Shown here piece by piece: positions 1 to 5,829 of a stretch of DNA of 13,671 nt. Under the pieces are notes generated by a model. That model was not told where the DNA came from. It saw only the letters and a list, made by a program, of their open reading frames with translations, and searched no databases. The stretch is taken from NCBI GenBank assembly GCA_015522495.1, contig WAMD01000028.1, forward strand, positions 1 to 13,671, in the 5' to 3' direction. The position numbers were made by a program, and so were the translations under genes. Each line of letters begins with the position of its first letter. The stretch's first letter is position 1. This stretch comes from Nanobdellati archaeon (GTDB lineage: Archaea > B1Sed10-29 > WALL01 > WAMD01).

Positions 1-100
1 CTATAATCAAAAGGAGTAAAAACTCAGAAAAACAGAAAGAGTGCATGAAGGTGCTTATCTCTTTCCTTCTAGAGGTGTATTTAATATAATTGCCAGTAAT

Positions 101-110
101 CTTTTTAATG
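101..110 (+). promoter_or_regulatory. TATA-like box for the antitoxin gene at 131
   Basis: The T/A-rich element ctttttaatg is centred about 26 nt before the ATG at 131, the spacing expected if transcription begins at the start codon (leaderless mRNA). A second A/T-rich element, tatttaatataa (79-90), lies further upstream and could serve a transcript with a short leader. Bases 1-100 hold nothing else I can support. Confidence 0.45.
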
Positions 111-130
111 CTCGTTTTCATAACAAGATC

Positions 131-337
131 ATGGCAAAGGGAAAGAGCATAACTGTATCCATACCTAAGGATGTTTTGGAGTTGGCAGAGAGTAAGGGGA
201 TTAGTGAAAAGGATTTGCTAAAATTTGCCAAAGAGAATCTCGAACTAAGTTTTATGTTTATGTTTAGTGGTATGACAAAGAAAAAGGCACTTTCTTTATC
301 TAAGAAATTAGGGAGAGAAGCATGGGCAAAATTGTAG
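131..337 (+). CDS. VapB-like antitoxin of a type II toxin-antitoxin pair
   Basis: Small 68-residue protein, probably the antitoxin of the PIN-domain protein that follows. The reading frame is open from 41, but the ATG at 131 is preferred because a TATA-like box lies about 26 nt upstream and the sequence from there (AKGKSITVSIPKDVLELAES) looks like the short beta strand plus helix that opens many ribbon-helix-helix or AbrB-like antitoxins. The rest is predicted helical and Lys-rich. Its last 16 bases overlap the start of the PIN gene, the usual antitoxin-first arrangement with translational coupling. Such antitoxins normally bind and inhibit the toxin and repress their own promoter; that is family knowledge, not visible here. 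The exact antitoxin family is not recognised, so the call rests mainly on size, order and overlap. Confidence 0.6.
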   Translation: MAKGKSITVSIPKDVLELAESKGISEKDLLKFAKENLELSFMFMFSGMTKKKALSLSKKLGREAWAKL

Positions 338-861
338 TTGCCGTTGATACGAATGTCATTTTTTCTTCAATGATACGAGATGAGGGTGTCAGCAGGGTAT
401 TCCTCTTGTTGTCAACTATACATCCAGACATGAAACTAGTTATATCTGATGTTATCTATGAAGAGATTAATAAACACAAACTGGAGATCGCTAGAAAAGC
501 AGGTATACCTATTGTGCTATTTTACAGGGGATTAAATAAACTACTTTCAAAGGTGGAAGTAGTAAATATCAGGGGCAAATTTGATAAAGAATACCTCATG
601 CGGTTTGTTAAAGATAGGGATGATGCTCATGTTGTGGCGTTAGCGTTCTGTTCTGGTGCGAGGTACATCGTTACATACAACAAGAAACACTTCATAAAGA
701 AAGCATTATCACCCAAAGGTATAAAGATTAGAACTCCACCAGAATTTCTCAGTGAACTAGATTATCTCTGGGTGGATAGATTTGTGAAGAAAAAGAGTAG
801 GGGGATTATTAAAACAAAGTACAGTTGGAGGTTATCTAGAAAGCATAAATCAAAGAAATAA
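322..861 (+). CDS. PIN-domain ribonuclease, VapC-like toxin
   Basis: A 179-residue PIN-domain protein, a predicted Mg-dependent endoribonuclease. The acidic active-site residues are in the expected places: D9 in VAVDTNVIF near the N-terminus, E47/E48 in the second helix, and D98/D100/D101 in KDRDDAHVVALA, followed by YIVTYNKKHF (116-124) with N120. Residues 1-140 make up the PIN domain. About 35 residues follow as a strongly basic tail (KKKSRGIIKTKYSWRLSRKH), which makes it longer than typical VapC toxins (about 130-140 aa). A GGGAGAG site at 311-317 precedes the ATG, which lies inside the 3' end of the antitoxin gene. A toxin role is inferred from the small overlapping upstream gene; a housekeeping PIN nuclease is the alternative. 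Codon use looks more A/T- and GTT-rich than in the genes after 890, consistent with but not proof of recent acquisition. Confidence 0.75.
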   Translation: MGKIVVAVDTNVIFSSMIRDEGVSRVFLLLSTIHPDMKLVISDVIYEEINKHKLEIARKAGIPIVLFYRGLNKLLSKVEVVNIRGKFDKEYLMRFVKDRDDAHVVALAFCSGARYIVTYNKKHFIKKALSPKGIKIRTPPEFLSELDYLWVDRFVKKKSRGIIKTKYSWRLSRKHKSKK

Positions 862-889
862 CCATTGAAACCTAAAGCATCCTAACAAG

Positions 890-1546
890 GTGACTAAGGT
901 GATAAAGGCAGTCATATTCGACTTGGATGGGGTTTTGATAGACAGTGTGGACCTTCACTGCAAAGCATTCATGCAAGCCTTCAGGGAGTTTGGCATAAAA
1001 GGCGATAGAAAAAGAGTAAAGGAAATGCTTGGAGAAAGTGCTCTGCAAATAATAAAAAAATCTGCGTTAAGGGATTTAACAAACGAAGAAGCCATAGCCA
1101 TAAGGGACAGGAAGACTGAGATATACCAAAGCCTACTGGGTGAAAACCCTGGAAAGGTGGTTGCACCTGGTGCTAGGGAACTATTGGAAAAACTCAAAAA
1201 GATGGGATTGAAAATAGGCCTTGCCACTGGAACTAGAAAGACGAACGTGGATAATGTCCTCCCGTTCATCGGACGCTTTGATGCAATAGTCGCTGTGGAG
1301 GATGTGAAGAGGTCAAAGCCAGACCCAGAGATATACACAAAAGCAATAGAAAAGCTGGGCGTGAAGCCGACCCAGGCCGTGGTTGTGGAGGACGCTGTTT
1401 ATGGAGTCCTAGCTGGGAAAAGGGCAGGCGCTAAGGTGATAGCCATAGAAAGAACGTTCCCTAGGGAGAGGCTTGCAGAAGCAGGTGCAGACTTCATAGT
1501 AAAAGAACTAGTAGATGTTCTGGAAATAGTAAAAGGTATGGGTTAG
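890..1546 (+). CDS. HAD-superfamily hydrolase (beta-phosphoglucomutase/phosphoglycolate phosphatase-like)
   Basis: A 218-residue cytosolic HAD phosphohydrolase or phosphomutase with all four motifs. Motif I is FDLDGVL with nucleophile D11 and acid/base D13; motif II is LATGT with T113; motif III is K143 in RSKPDPEIY; motif IV is E167-D168 in VVVEDAVYGV. Residues 18-95 form the helical C1 cap of subfamily IA. The cap and the GVxAGxxAG segment resemble beta-phosphoglucomutase or phosphoglycolate/sugar-phosphate phosphatases, but the substrate cannot be read from the sequence. There are two possible GTG starts, 890 and 899. The second has a GGTGA Shine-Dalgarno site (889-893) five bases upstream and may be the real one, giving 215 aa. 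The gene ends 16 bases from the stop of the opposite-strand gene. Confidence 0.85.
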   Translation: MTKVIKAVIFDLDGVLIDSVDLHCKAFMQAFREFGIKGDRKRVKEMLGESALQIIKKSALRDLTNEEAIAIRDRKTEIYQSLLGENPGKVVAPGARELLEKLKKMGLKIGLATGTRKTNVDNVLPFIGRFDAIVAVEDVKRSKPDPEIYTKAIEKLGVKPTQAVVVEDAVYGVLAGKRAGAKVIAIERTFPRERLAEAGADFIVKELVDVLEIVKGMG

Positions 1547-1557
1547 TGAAACTGAAT

Positions 1558-1592
1558 GATTTTTACTTCTTCTTTTTCTTCTTTTTAAGTTT
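1558..1592 (+). terminator. T-rich terminator for the HAD gene, inside the opposite gene's poly-Lys coding tail
   Basis: Eleven bases after the HAD stop codon the plus strand runs into repeated T tracts (tttttacttcttctttttc and on). Archaeal RNA polymerase terminates at runs of about five or more T residues without needing a hairpin. The same bases on the minus strand encode the KLKKKKKKK tail of the convergent gene, so the stretch may serve both purposes. No experimental support is visible here. Confidence 0.45.
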
Positions 1593-2621
1593 CTCCTTCA
1601 CTCTATCAAGAAGGTCTTCATGCTCTTCAGTCCAAAGCTGGAGCTTCTTGAACATACCCTTCCTATACTTGACAAAGTCAATATCTCCATTCTTCAAAAT
1701 TTGTAGTATATGCTCACTGCCAAACAAACCTCTGGTTATAAGGTCACTTAATTTAATCCTACTCAACAGGGTATCTAGCTTCCCTTTATCTATCAACTTA
1801 GCCACATGCTCCTTACTCATAACTCTCAATAGTGCCCTGTCCATCACAGCTTCCTTATCACCACCAGCGAAGGCAATGTCAAGGAATTTATCAAATTTCC
1901 CTTTTTCTATAAGCTTTGTTATAACTTTTTTATCCACGAGTCCCCTTTCTATGAGATTATGAACGATATCACTTGGTGGCTCATGCTTTGATATGCCCTT
2001 CAAGAAATCTATAAACTTACCTTCTTCAACAAGCTTGGCTAGACCATTGGAAGTAAGCAGTTTCGCATCTATTATCTCATCTAGGTTACCCCTAATTGGA
2101 AGGTAATTCTTTTTTCTCAGCAAGTCCAAGAGCATATCTTCGTCCAATTCCTTTGTAAGCCCCCTTTTGTCCAGCTCCTTAATATTATCTAGGATTGCAT
2201 ATACCCCTCCCTTCTTCCATACTTTGCGTATATCCTCTGGCTTTATTTTAAATCCTTGTTTTTCCAGGTTTTCCAAATTGCCCAAGACTGAGTGGGGATC
2301 CTCACGCAAATCCTTATCTATGTCTTTTTGTCTTATGCCCTTGTGTAAATTATACCTAACGAACTTATCAAAGTTTGAATATACAACACTTGAATGGCCG
2401 GCTTCCATCATTTCCTTGGTATGCTCCTCTGTGAACAGACCCTTATTTGCCAGCTTTCCAAGGTTCTCAACTATGCTTGTAACATGTGGATACCCTTTTC
2501 TAATAAGCCTGCTGACTGCTGATCTAGTTCTAACTGTTTCATTACCTACTTTCACTCCCTCAGGTACAAATACAAATTTCTTTTTTCCCTTCTTTCCCTT
2601 CTTCTTTTTACCTTTTGACAT
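1563..2621 (-). CDS. Lysine-tailed helical-repeat protein of unknown function
   Basis: A 352-residue, apparently all-alpha protein that I do not recognise. It has three parts: a Lys/Gly-rich N-tail (residues 2-15, SKGKKKKGKKGKKK), a repeat body (about 38-325) and a C-terminal helix ending in seven lysines. The body holds about seven degenerate 32-38-residue units. Each is a first helix ending in a Gly-hydrophobic turn (ERGLVD, NKGLFT, KQGFKI, TRGLFG) and a second helix ending in another Gly turn and a short helix (LIEKGKFDKFLDI, LIDKGKLDTLLSRI, LVEEGKFIDFLKGI). No signal peptide, membrane segment or catalytic motif is seen. The start at 2621 is supported by an AGGTGAT Shine-Dalgarno site (2625-2631) three bases upstream. 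Basic tails around an alpha-solenoid suggest nucleic-acid or ribosome binding, which is inference only. It is transcribed divergently from the mevalonate operon. Confidence 0.7.
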   Translation of the reverse strand: MSKGKKKKGKKGKKKFVFVPEGVKVGNETVRTRSAVSRLIRKGYPHVTSIVENLGKLANKGLFTEEHTKEMMEAGHSSVVYSNFDKFVRYNLHKGIRQKDIDKDLREDPHSVLGNLENLEKQGFKIKPEDIRKVWKKGGVYAILDNIKELDKRGLTKELDEDMLLDLLRKKNYLPIRGNLDEIIDAKLLTSNGLAKLVEEGKFIDFLKGISKHEPPSDIVHNLIERGLVDKKVITKLIEKGKFDKFLDIAFAGGDKEAVMDRALLRVMSKEHVAKLIDKGKLDTLLSRIKLSDLITRGLFGSEHILQILKNGDIDFVKYRKGMFKKLQLWTEEHEDLLDRVKEKLKKKKKKK

Positions 2622-2652
2622 ACAATCACCTAATCTAATCTACGAGAAAGGC

Positions 2653-2662
2653 GTTTTTATGT
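2653..2662 (-). promoter_or_regulatory. TATA-like box for the helical-repeat gene
   Basis: Read on the minus strand the bases are ACATAAAAAC. Transcription about 26 nt further would start near 2631, giving a leader of about 10 nt that begins at the AGGTGAT ribosome-binding site. Assignment is by motif and spacing only. Confidence 0.35.
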
Positions 2663-2747
2663 GTTGTGTTCGAAGTACTCCAATCAAGTTGCAAGCAGCA
2701 AAATCACGATACATCTCATTCGACATATGACGAACCGGTTTATTCAA

Positions 2748-2757
2748 ATTTAAATAC
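2748..2757 (+). promoter_or_regulatory. TATA-like box for the phosphomevalonate dehydratase operon
   Basis: The element attTAAATac (core tttaaat, 2749-2755) is the only strong TATA-like element before the large-subunit gene. It predicts transcription starting around 2777-2780, about 30 nt before the gene's ATG at 2811. The predicted start coincides with an out-of-frame ATG at 2777. In the gap 2622-2810 I see only this promoter, the divergent one and the short ORF described below; no tRNA or other RNA gene. Confidence 0.45.
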
Positions 2758-2776
2758 ACATGACTGGATAATACTC

Positions 2777-2824
2777 ATGACATCTGTATACGTAGTAAGA
2801 GGGAAAAGACATGCAACTTACTAG
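2777..2824 (+). other. Possible leaderless 15-codon upstream ORF
   Basis: An ATG at the predicted transcription start opens a 15-codon frame (MTSVYVVRGKRHATY) whose TAG stop at 2822-2824 lies 14 bases inside the dehydratase large-subunit gene, in another frame. Overlap of a short upstream ORF with the next start codon could couple or damp translation of the operon. There is no independent evidence that it is translated, and a chance ATG is possible. Confidence 0.25.
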
Positions 2825-4025
2825 TGAAGAAGAAGCCATGCTCGCAGGCGAGCATGGCGAAGGCATCCAGAAGGCTATGGAGATAATCGTCGCCTTAGGG
2901 AAGATATATGGTGCAGAAAGGCTGGTCCCAGTGACAAGCGTCCAGGTGGCAGGGGTGAGCTACAAGAACCTAGGCGATGCTGGGATAGAGTTCCTGGAGG
3001 AATGGGCAAACGCAGGCGGAAAGGTAAAAGTGCCAACTACACTAAACCCTGCTGGAATGGACCTAGACGACTGGAAAGAGATAGGTTTTGACCCTAGGTT
3101 TGCAGAAAAGCAGTTAAAGGTGATATCTGCATTCCAAAAGATGGGCATACCCCCAACGTGTACATGCACGCCCTACCTTGCTGGGAACATCCCTAAGTTT
3201 GGAGACCACATTGCGTGGGCAGAGTCTTCAGCTGTTAGCTATGCCAATAGCGTAATCGGTGCCAGAACAAATAGGGAAGGAGGACCCAGTGCCATAGCCG
3301 CAGCAATAGTGGGGAGAACTGCGGAGTTCGGTTATCACTTAGATGAAAATAGAATGCCAAAAGCGTGGATAAGTGTAGAAACAGAGCTAGGTGGATTCTC
3401 AGACTTTGGCACACTGGGTTATTGGATGGGTAAGCAACTAGGAAACAAGGTCTCATGGATAACAGGTATAAACAGGGCAACAAATGATGAATTGAAAGAA
3501 CTAGGTGCATCAGGTGCAGCTTCTGGTGGGATAGCACTTTACCATGTGGACGAGATAACTCCAGAAGGCAGGATATACTCAAAAACCTGCCAAAAGGAAA
3601 GACTGGAAAAATTCGTATTCACTGAAAGAGAGAAAAGGGAGGTGTATGAAACCATAGGGCAAGGTAGTACGGAAATAGATCTAGTCGTGTTTGGATGCCC
3701 TCACGCCAGCCTAGAAGAGGTAAAAGAGATTGCTATGGCTGTGAAAAATAAGCAGTTAAAAGCTAACCTATGGATAACTACATCAAAACCAGTGAAGGAA
3801 ATTGCAAAGAGAATGGGACTCAATAGGATTATAGAAGACGCAGGTGGTAGGATACTATCCGACATGTGCGCAGTGGTCTCACCAATAAAGAACTTTGGAT
3901 TCAAGAGCATAGCTGTCAACTCTGGGAAATACGCATGGTACCTTGCAAACCAGGGATTCAACATAAGAATGGGAAAAACAAGTGATTGCATTGAAGCCGC
4001 CATAACCGGAAGGTGGGAAAAATGA
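2811..4025 (+). CDS. Phosphomevalonate dehydratase large subunit (aconitase X family)
   Basis: Large subunit of the Fe-S enzyme that dehydrates (R)-mevalonate 5-phosphate to trans-anhydromevalonate 5-phosphate, the distinctive first step of the archaeal modified mevalonate pathway. At 404 residues it is full length for the family. Seen directly: the N-terminal LTSEEEAMLAGEHGEGIQ, typical of the family start; candidate cluster cysteines C117 and C119 in TCTCTPYL, C296 in FGCPHAS and C353 in SDMCAVV; and the phosphosubstrate-type segment GARTNREGGPSA (150-161). The TGA stop overlaps the small-subunit ATG as ATGA (4022-4025), so the two subunits should be made together. A weak AGAGGG site lies at 2798-2803. 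Family members were long annotated as putative aconitases; the adjacent small subunit, IPK and IDI-2 favour the mevalonate function. Confidence 0.93.
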   Translation: MQLTSEEEAMLAGEHGEGIQKAMEIIVALGKIYGAERLVPVTSVQVAGVSYKNLGDAGIEFLEEWANAGGKVKVPTTLNPAGMDLDDWKEIGFDPRFAEKQLKVISAFQKMGIPPTCTCTPYLAGNIPKFGDHIAWAESSAVSYANSVIGARTNREGGPSAIAAAIVGRTAEFGYHLDENRMPKAWISVETELGGFSDFGTLGYWMGKQLGNKVSWITGINRATNDELKELGASGAASGGIALYHVDEITPEGRIYSKTCQKERLEKFVFTEREKREVYETIGQGSTEIDLVVFGCPHASLEEVKEIAMAVKNKQLKANLWITTSKPVKEIAKRMGLNRIIEDAGGRILSDMCAVVSPIKNFGFKSIAVNSGKYAWYLANQGFNIRMGKTSDCIEAAITGRWEK

Positions 4026-4408
4026 TATTGGAGGGTAGAGTGATAAAACAGGGAAGTGTGGAAGGAGAAGCCCTCGTATCTTCCGAACCTATAGGTTTCT
4101 ACGGCAATGTTGATCCAGATACTGGGGTTATCATAGAAAAAGGCCATCCGCTTGAAGGAAAATCTATATCCGGAAAGATACTAGTGTTTCCAACAGGCAA
4201 AGGCTCAACCGTCGGTAGTTATACAATGTACAGACTGAAAAAGAATGGAAAAGCCCCTATTGCAATGATAGTCGGAGAGAGCGAACCAATAATTGCAGTA
4301 GGTGCAATAATATCAAACATACCCATGGTTGATAATATTGATATATCTCAAATAGAAACTGGTATGAAGGTGAGGATAAATGGGAAGTTTGTTGAAATCA
4401 ATAAGTAG
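4022..4408 (+). CDS. Phosphomevalonate dehydratase small subunit (swivel domain)
   Basis: A 128-residue swivelling-domain subunit of the phosphomevalonate dehydratase. Diagnostic segments are EPIGFYGNVDPDTGVI with the following HPLEGKSISGKILVFPTGKGSTVGSY; the GKGS serine region contributes to the active site in the aconitase superfamily. The frame is open from a GTG at 4013, but the ATG at 4022 is preferred: it gives the ATGA overlap with the large subunit and has GGAAGGTGGG (4009-4017) as ribosome-binding site. The last 33 bases before codon EINK (4369-4401) are repeated almost exactly at 4907-4939 at the start of the IPK gene. This copy ends VEINK-stop, whereas the fossil copy downstream would end VEIKR-stop, so the C-terminus may have been rebuilt when the toxin-antitoxin module arrived. 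Confidence 0.92.
   Translation: MILEGRVIKQGSVEGEALVSSEPIGFYGNVDPDTGVIIEKGHPLEGKSISGKILVFPTGKGSTVGSYTMYRLKKNGKAPIAMIVGESEPIIAVGAIISNIPMVDNIDISQIETGMKVRINGKFVEINK
4369..4401 (+). repeat. 33-bp direct repeat, upstream copy (end of dehydratase small subunit)
   Basis: This copy matches 4907-4939 at 32 of 33 bases; the one difference is g at 4375 against a at 4913. Similarity stops sharply on both sides. It contains GGTGAGGATAAATGGG, that is, a ribosome-binding site and ATG (4380) equivalent to those that now start IPK. From this ATG a 28-codon frame opens (MGSLLKSISRGWQSS and on) and ends at TGA 4464-4466, just before the antitoxin start. It looks like an orphaned IPK start. The repeat flanks the RelBE-like module. 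Confidence 0.93.
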
Positions 4409-4427
4409 AGGATGGCAATCAAGTAAT

Positions 4428-4437
4428 GTTTTTAACT
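4428..4437 (+). promoter_or_regulatory. TATA-like box of the RelBE-like module
   Basis: The element gtttttaact lies inside the segment bracketed by the direct repeats, so the module appears to carry its own promoter. Transcription about 26 nt on would start near 4458, ten bases before the antitoxin ATG at 4468. The element overlaps an alternative start codon at 4426, which argues against that longer start. Confidence 0.45.
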
Positions 4438-4467
4438 TGGAAATATATGAAATACGCAGGTGGTGAG

Positions 4468-4665
4468 ATGGAAACTGCATACGTGTCTGTTCCAAAGCAT
4501 ATCCTAACTGACCTAGTGAAAAAAACAGAAGAGCTAGAGAGCATAGTTGAAACACTTGAGATACTACTCGATGAGAAAACGATGGGTATGATAAAACAAA
4601 GTGAAAATGACATAGCAGAAGGGCGGGTGGAAAAGCTCGCAAGCATAGACGACCTTGAGAAGTGA
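4468..4665 (+). CDS. RelB-like antitoxin
   Basis: A 65-residue protein, probably the antitoxin of the RelE-like toxin six bases downstream. It has a short N-terminal strand (TAYVSVPKHIL) followed by a long acidic helix (TEELESIVETLEILLDEKTM) and a charged tail (SENDIAEGRVEKLASIDDLEK), a layout common in antitoxins that fold onto RelE/ParE toxins. Starts at 4426 and 4447 are in frame, but 4468 is chosen because of the upstream AGGTGGTGAG and the TATA box at 4428-4437. The gene lies wholly within the segment between the two 33-bp repeats, so it was probably acquired as a unit with the toxin. The precise antitoxin family is not recognised. Confidence 0.65.
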   Translation: METAYVSVPKHILTDLVKKTEELESIVETLEILLDEKTMGMIKQSENDIAEGRVEKLASIDDLEK

Positions 4666-4671
4666 AACAAG

Positions 4672-4911
4672 ATGGAGATTTACTTTACAGACACGTTCAA
4701 AAAGGCGTACAAAAAACTGGACAACGAAATGAAAGAAAAGGTGAAAAAAGCAATTTCAAAATTGGCAAGTGGAGCTGGAGGGAAAAGACTTCATTACAAT
4801 CTAAGAGATTACTTTTCAATAAGAATCGCGGATACTAGAGTGATATACAAAGTAAAGGATAACAAAATAATGCTCTTATCCTGTGGCCATAGAAAAAAGA
4901 TATATCGGTGA
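4672..4911 (+). CDS. RelE/ParE-superfamily toxin
   Basis: A 79-residue basic protein with the RelE-type fold pattern: an N-terminal strand and two helices (TDTFKKAYKKLDNEMKEKVK), then a beta sheet with YFSIRIADTRVIYKVKDN and the C-terminal LLSCGHRKKIYR. The arginines of the SIRI and TRVIY strands and the GHRKKIY ending are the usual conserved positions. RelE members cleave mRNA in the ribosome, ParE members poison gyrase; the basic C-terminal GHRxxIY favours an mRNA-interferase role, by inference. The last codon and TGA stop (4906-4911) reach into the downstream 33-bp repeat, so the stop is supplied by host-derived sequence. That same GGTGA is the ribosome-binding site of IPK, seven bases before the IPK start. 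Confidence 0.8.
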   Translation: MEIYFTDTFKKAYKKLDNEMKEKVKKAISKLASGAGGKRLHYNLRDYFSIRIADTRVIYKVKDNKIMLLSCGHRKKIYR

Positions 4912-4939
4912 GAATAAATGGGAAGTTTGTTGAAATCAA
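4907..4939 (+). repeat. 33-bp direct repeat, downstream copy (start of IPK)
   Basis: Second copy of the repeat at 4369-4401, offset by 538 bp, with one mismatch. It carries the toxin stop (4909-4911), the GGTGA ribosome-binding site (4907-4911) and the ATG (4918) of IPK. Read in the dehydratase small-subunit frame from 4908 it still spells VRINGKFVEIKR followed by TAA (4944-4946), so it retains the old 3' end of that gene beyond the repeat itself. Confidence 0.93.
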
Positions 4940-4946
4940 GAGATAA
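4908..4946 (+). pseudogene. Fossil 3' end of the dehydratase small-subunit gene
   Basis: Thirteen codons in the former small-subunit frame (VRINGKFVEIKR-stop) that are no longer attached to that gene. The first ten residues equal the living gene's C-terminal sequence, and the stop codon follows two codons later. The fragment overlaps the IPK start (4918) by 29 bases, which shows how the two genes were probably arranged before the toxin-antitoxin module was inserted. It is not expected to be translated now. Confidence 0.65.
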
Positions 4947-5742
4947 TCTCGTTGTACTCAAAATTGGGGGGAGTGTCATAACTAAAAAAGAGGATGATAC
5001 CCCAGAAATAAATAGACCTAATCTAAACAGGATAGCAGATGAAATAGGAAAAGTGATGAGTAACAGACCAGAGATAAAGTTAATAATCATCCATGGAGCT
5101 GGTCCGTTCGGTCATTTATACGCTAAAAGGTATGACCTACAACTTGGGCTTCAGTCCGATAGACAAATCAAGGGTATAGGAGTAACCCATAGGTGGATGG
5201 AATGGCTAAACCATGAAGTTGTAAAAACCCTGCAAAAGAACGGCGTTAAGGCAATGCCTTTCCAACCAAGTGCCGGTGGAATAATGTCAGATGGAAAACT
5301 GGTGCAGTTCCCATTGAACGTTGTGGAGAAGTTCCTCGACCTAGGCCTGGTTATAGTATCCCACGGAGACGTGCTTTTAGACAACAGGACAGGTATTGGA
5401 ATCCTTTCTGGGGATCACTTAGCGCCTTACCTGGCATACAACTTGAGAGCAAACAGGCTCATACTTGGAACGGATGTAGACGGAGTATTCACAGCAGACC
5501 CAAAAAAAGATCCAAATGCCAAGCTAGTGAAGGATATAACCCCAAACACACTAGAAGGCCTCAAAATAGGTGGGTCTAATTCAACAGATGTTACCGGAGG
5601 CATGGCTAGGAAAATATCCGAGTTAGTTGGCCTCGCTGATAAGGGAGTAGCGTCAGAGATAATAAACATTGCAAAGCCAGGAAGGCTTTACAAAGCATTG
5701 ATGGGAGACAGGATGCAAGGGACGTTAATACATAAAGCTTAA
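4918..5742 (+). CDS. Isopentenyl phosphate kinase
   Basis: Amino-acid-kinase-family enzyme that phosphorylates isopentenyl phosphate to IPP with ATP, the last kinase step of the modified mevalonate pathway. The 274-residue protein shows VLKIGGSVITKK (K15, G17-G18, nucleotide loop), IIIHGAGPFGHLYAKRYDL with H59 and H66 (the catalytic and substrate histidine region of IPKs), SHGDVLLD (148-155), ILSGDHLAPYLA, LGTDVDGVF (183-191) and DVTGGMARK (224-232). It has GGTGA with a 6-nt spacer before the ATG. The first seven residues (MGSLLKS) are encoded by the 33-bp repeat and are not part of the usual IPK core, which begins near LVVLKIGG. The gene is presumably still co-transcribed with the dehydratase, through the inserted module, and possibly also from the module's own promoter. 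Confidence 0.93.
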   Translation: MGSLLKSRDNLVVLKIGGSVITKKEDDTPEINRPNLNRIADEIGKVMSNRPEIKLIIIHGAGPFGHLYAKRYDLQLGLQSDRQIKGIGVTHRWMEWLNHEVVKTLQKNGVKAMPFQPSAGGIMSDGKLVQFPLNVVEKFLDLGLVIVSHGDVLLDNRTGIGILSGDHLAPYLAYNLRANRLILGTDVDGVFTADPKKDPNAKLVKDITPNTLEGLKIGGSNSTDVTGGMARKISELVGLADKGVASEIINIAKPGRLYKALMGDRMQGTLIHKA

Positions 5743-5790
5743 GTCAGGCGTTCTCCAAATTATTCTAGAAGATAGAACAGAATAAAGATA

Positions 5791-5800
5791 ATTTAAAATA
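5791..5800 (+). promoter_or_regulatory. TATA-like box for the IPP isomerase gene
   Basis: The element atttaaaata lies in the 87-base gap after IPK. A start about 26 nt on falls near 5821, at the GGTGAT ribosome-binding site (5821-5826) that precedes the ATG at 5830. This would give a leader of only about ten bases, like that inferred for the gene at 2621. Confidence 0.45.
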
Positions 5801-5829
5801 GCTGACTGAATTAATTGGATGGTGATATT

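Noticed and set aside
1546..1962. Phe/Ser-rich open frame on the plus strand beginning at the HAD stop
   Set aside because: It is the reverse complement of the Lys-rich repeat protein; the FFFFFF run is only the antisense of the poly-Lys tail.
2640..2760. Possible tRNA in the divergent gap (GTTCGAAG resembles a T-loop)
   Set aside because: No matching acceptor, D-arm or anticodon stem could be found around it on either strand.
4369..4939. Insertion sequence or transposon explanation for the repeat-flanked module
   Set aside because: No transposase or integrase and no terminal inverted repeats were seen in the 505-bp insert, and 33 bp is too long for an ordinary target duplication; reported instead as an insertion of unknown mechanism.
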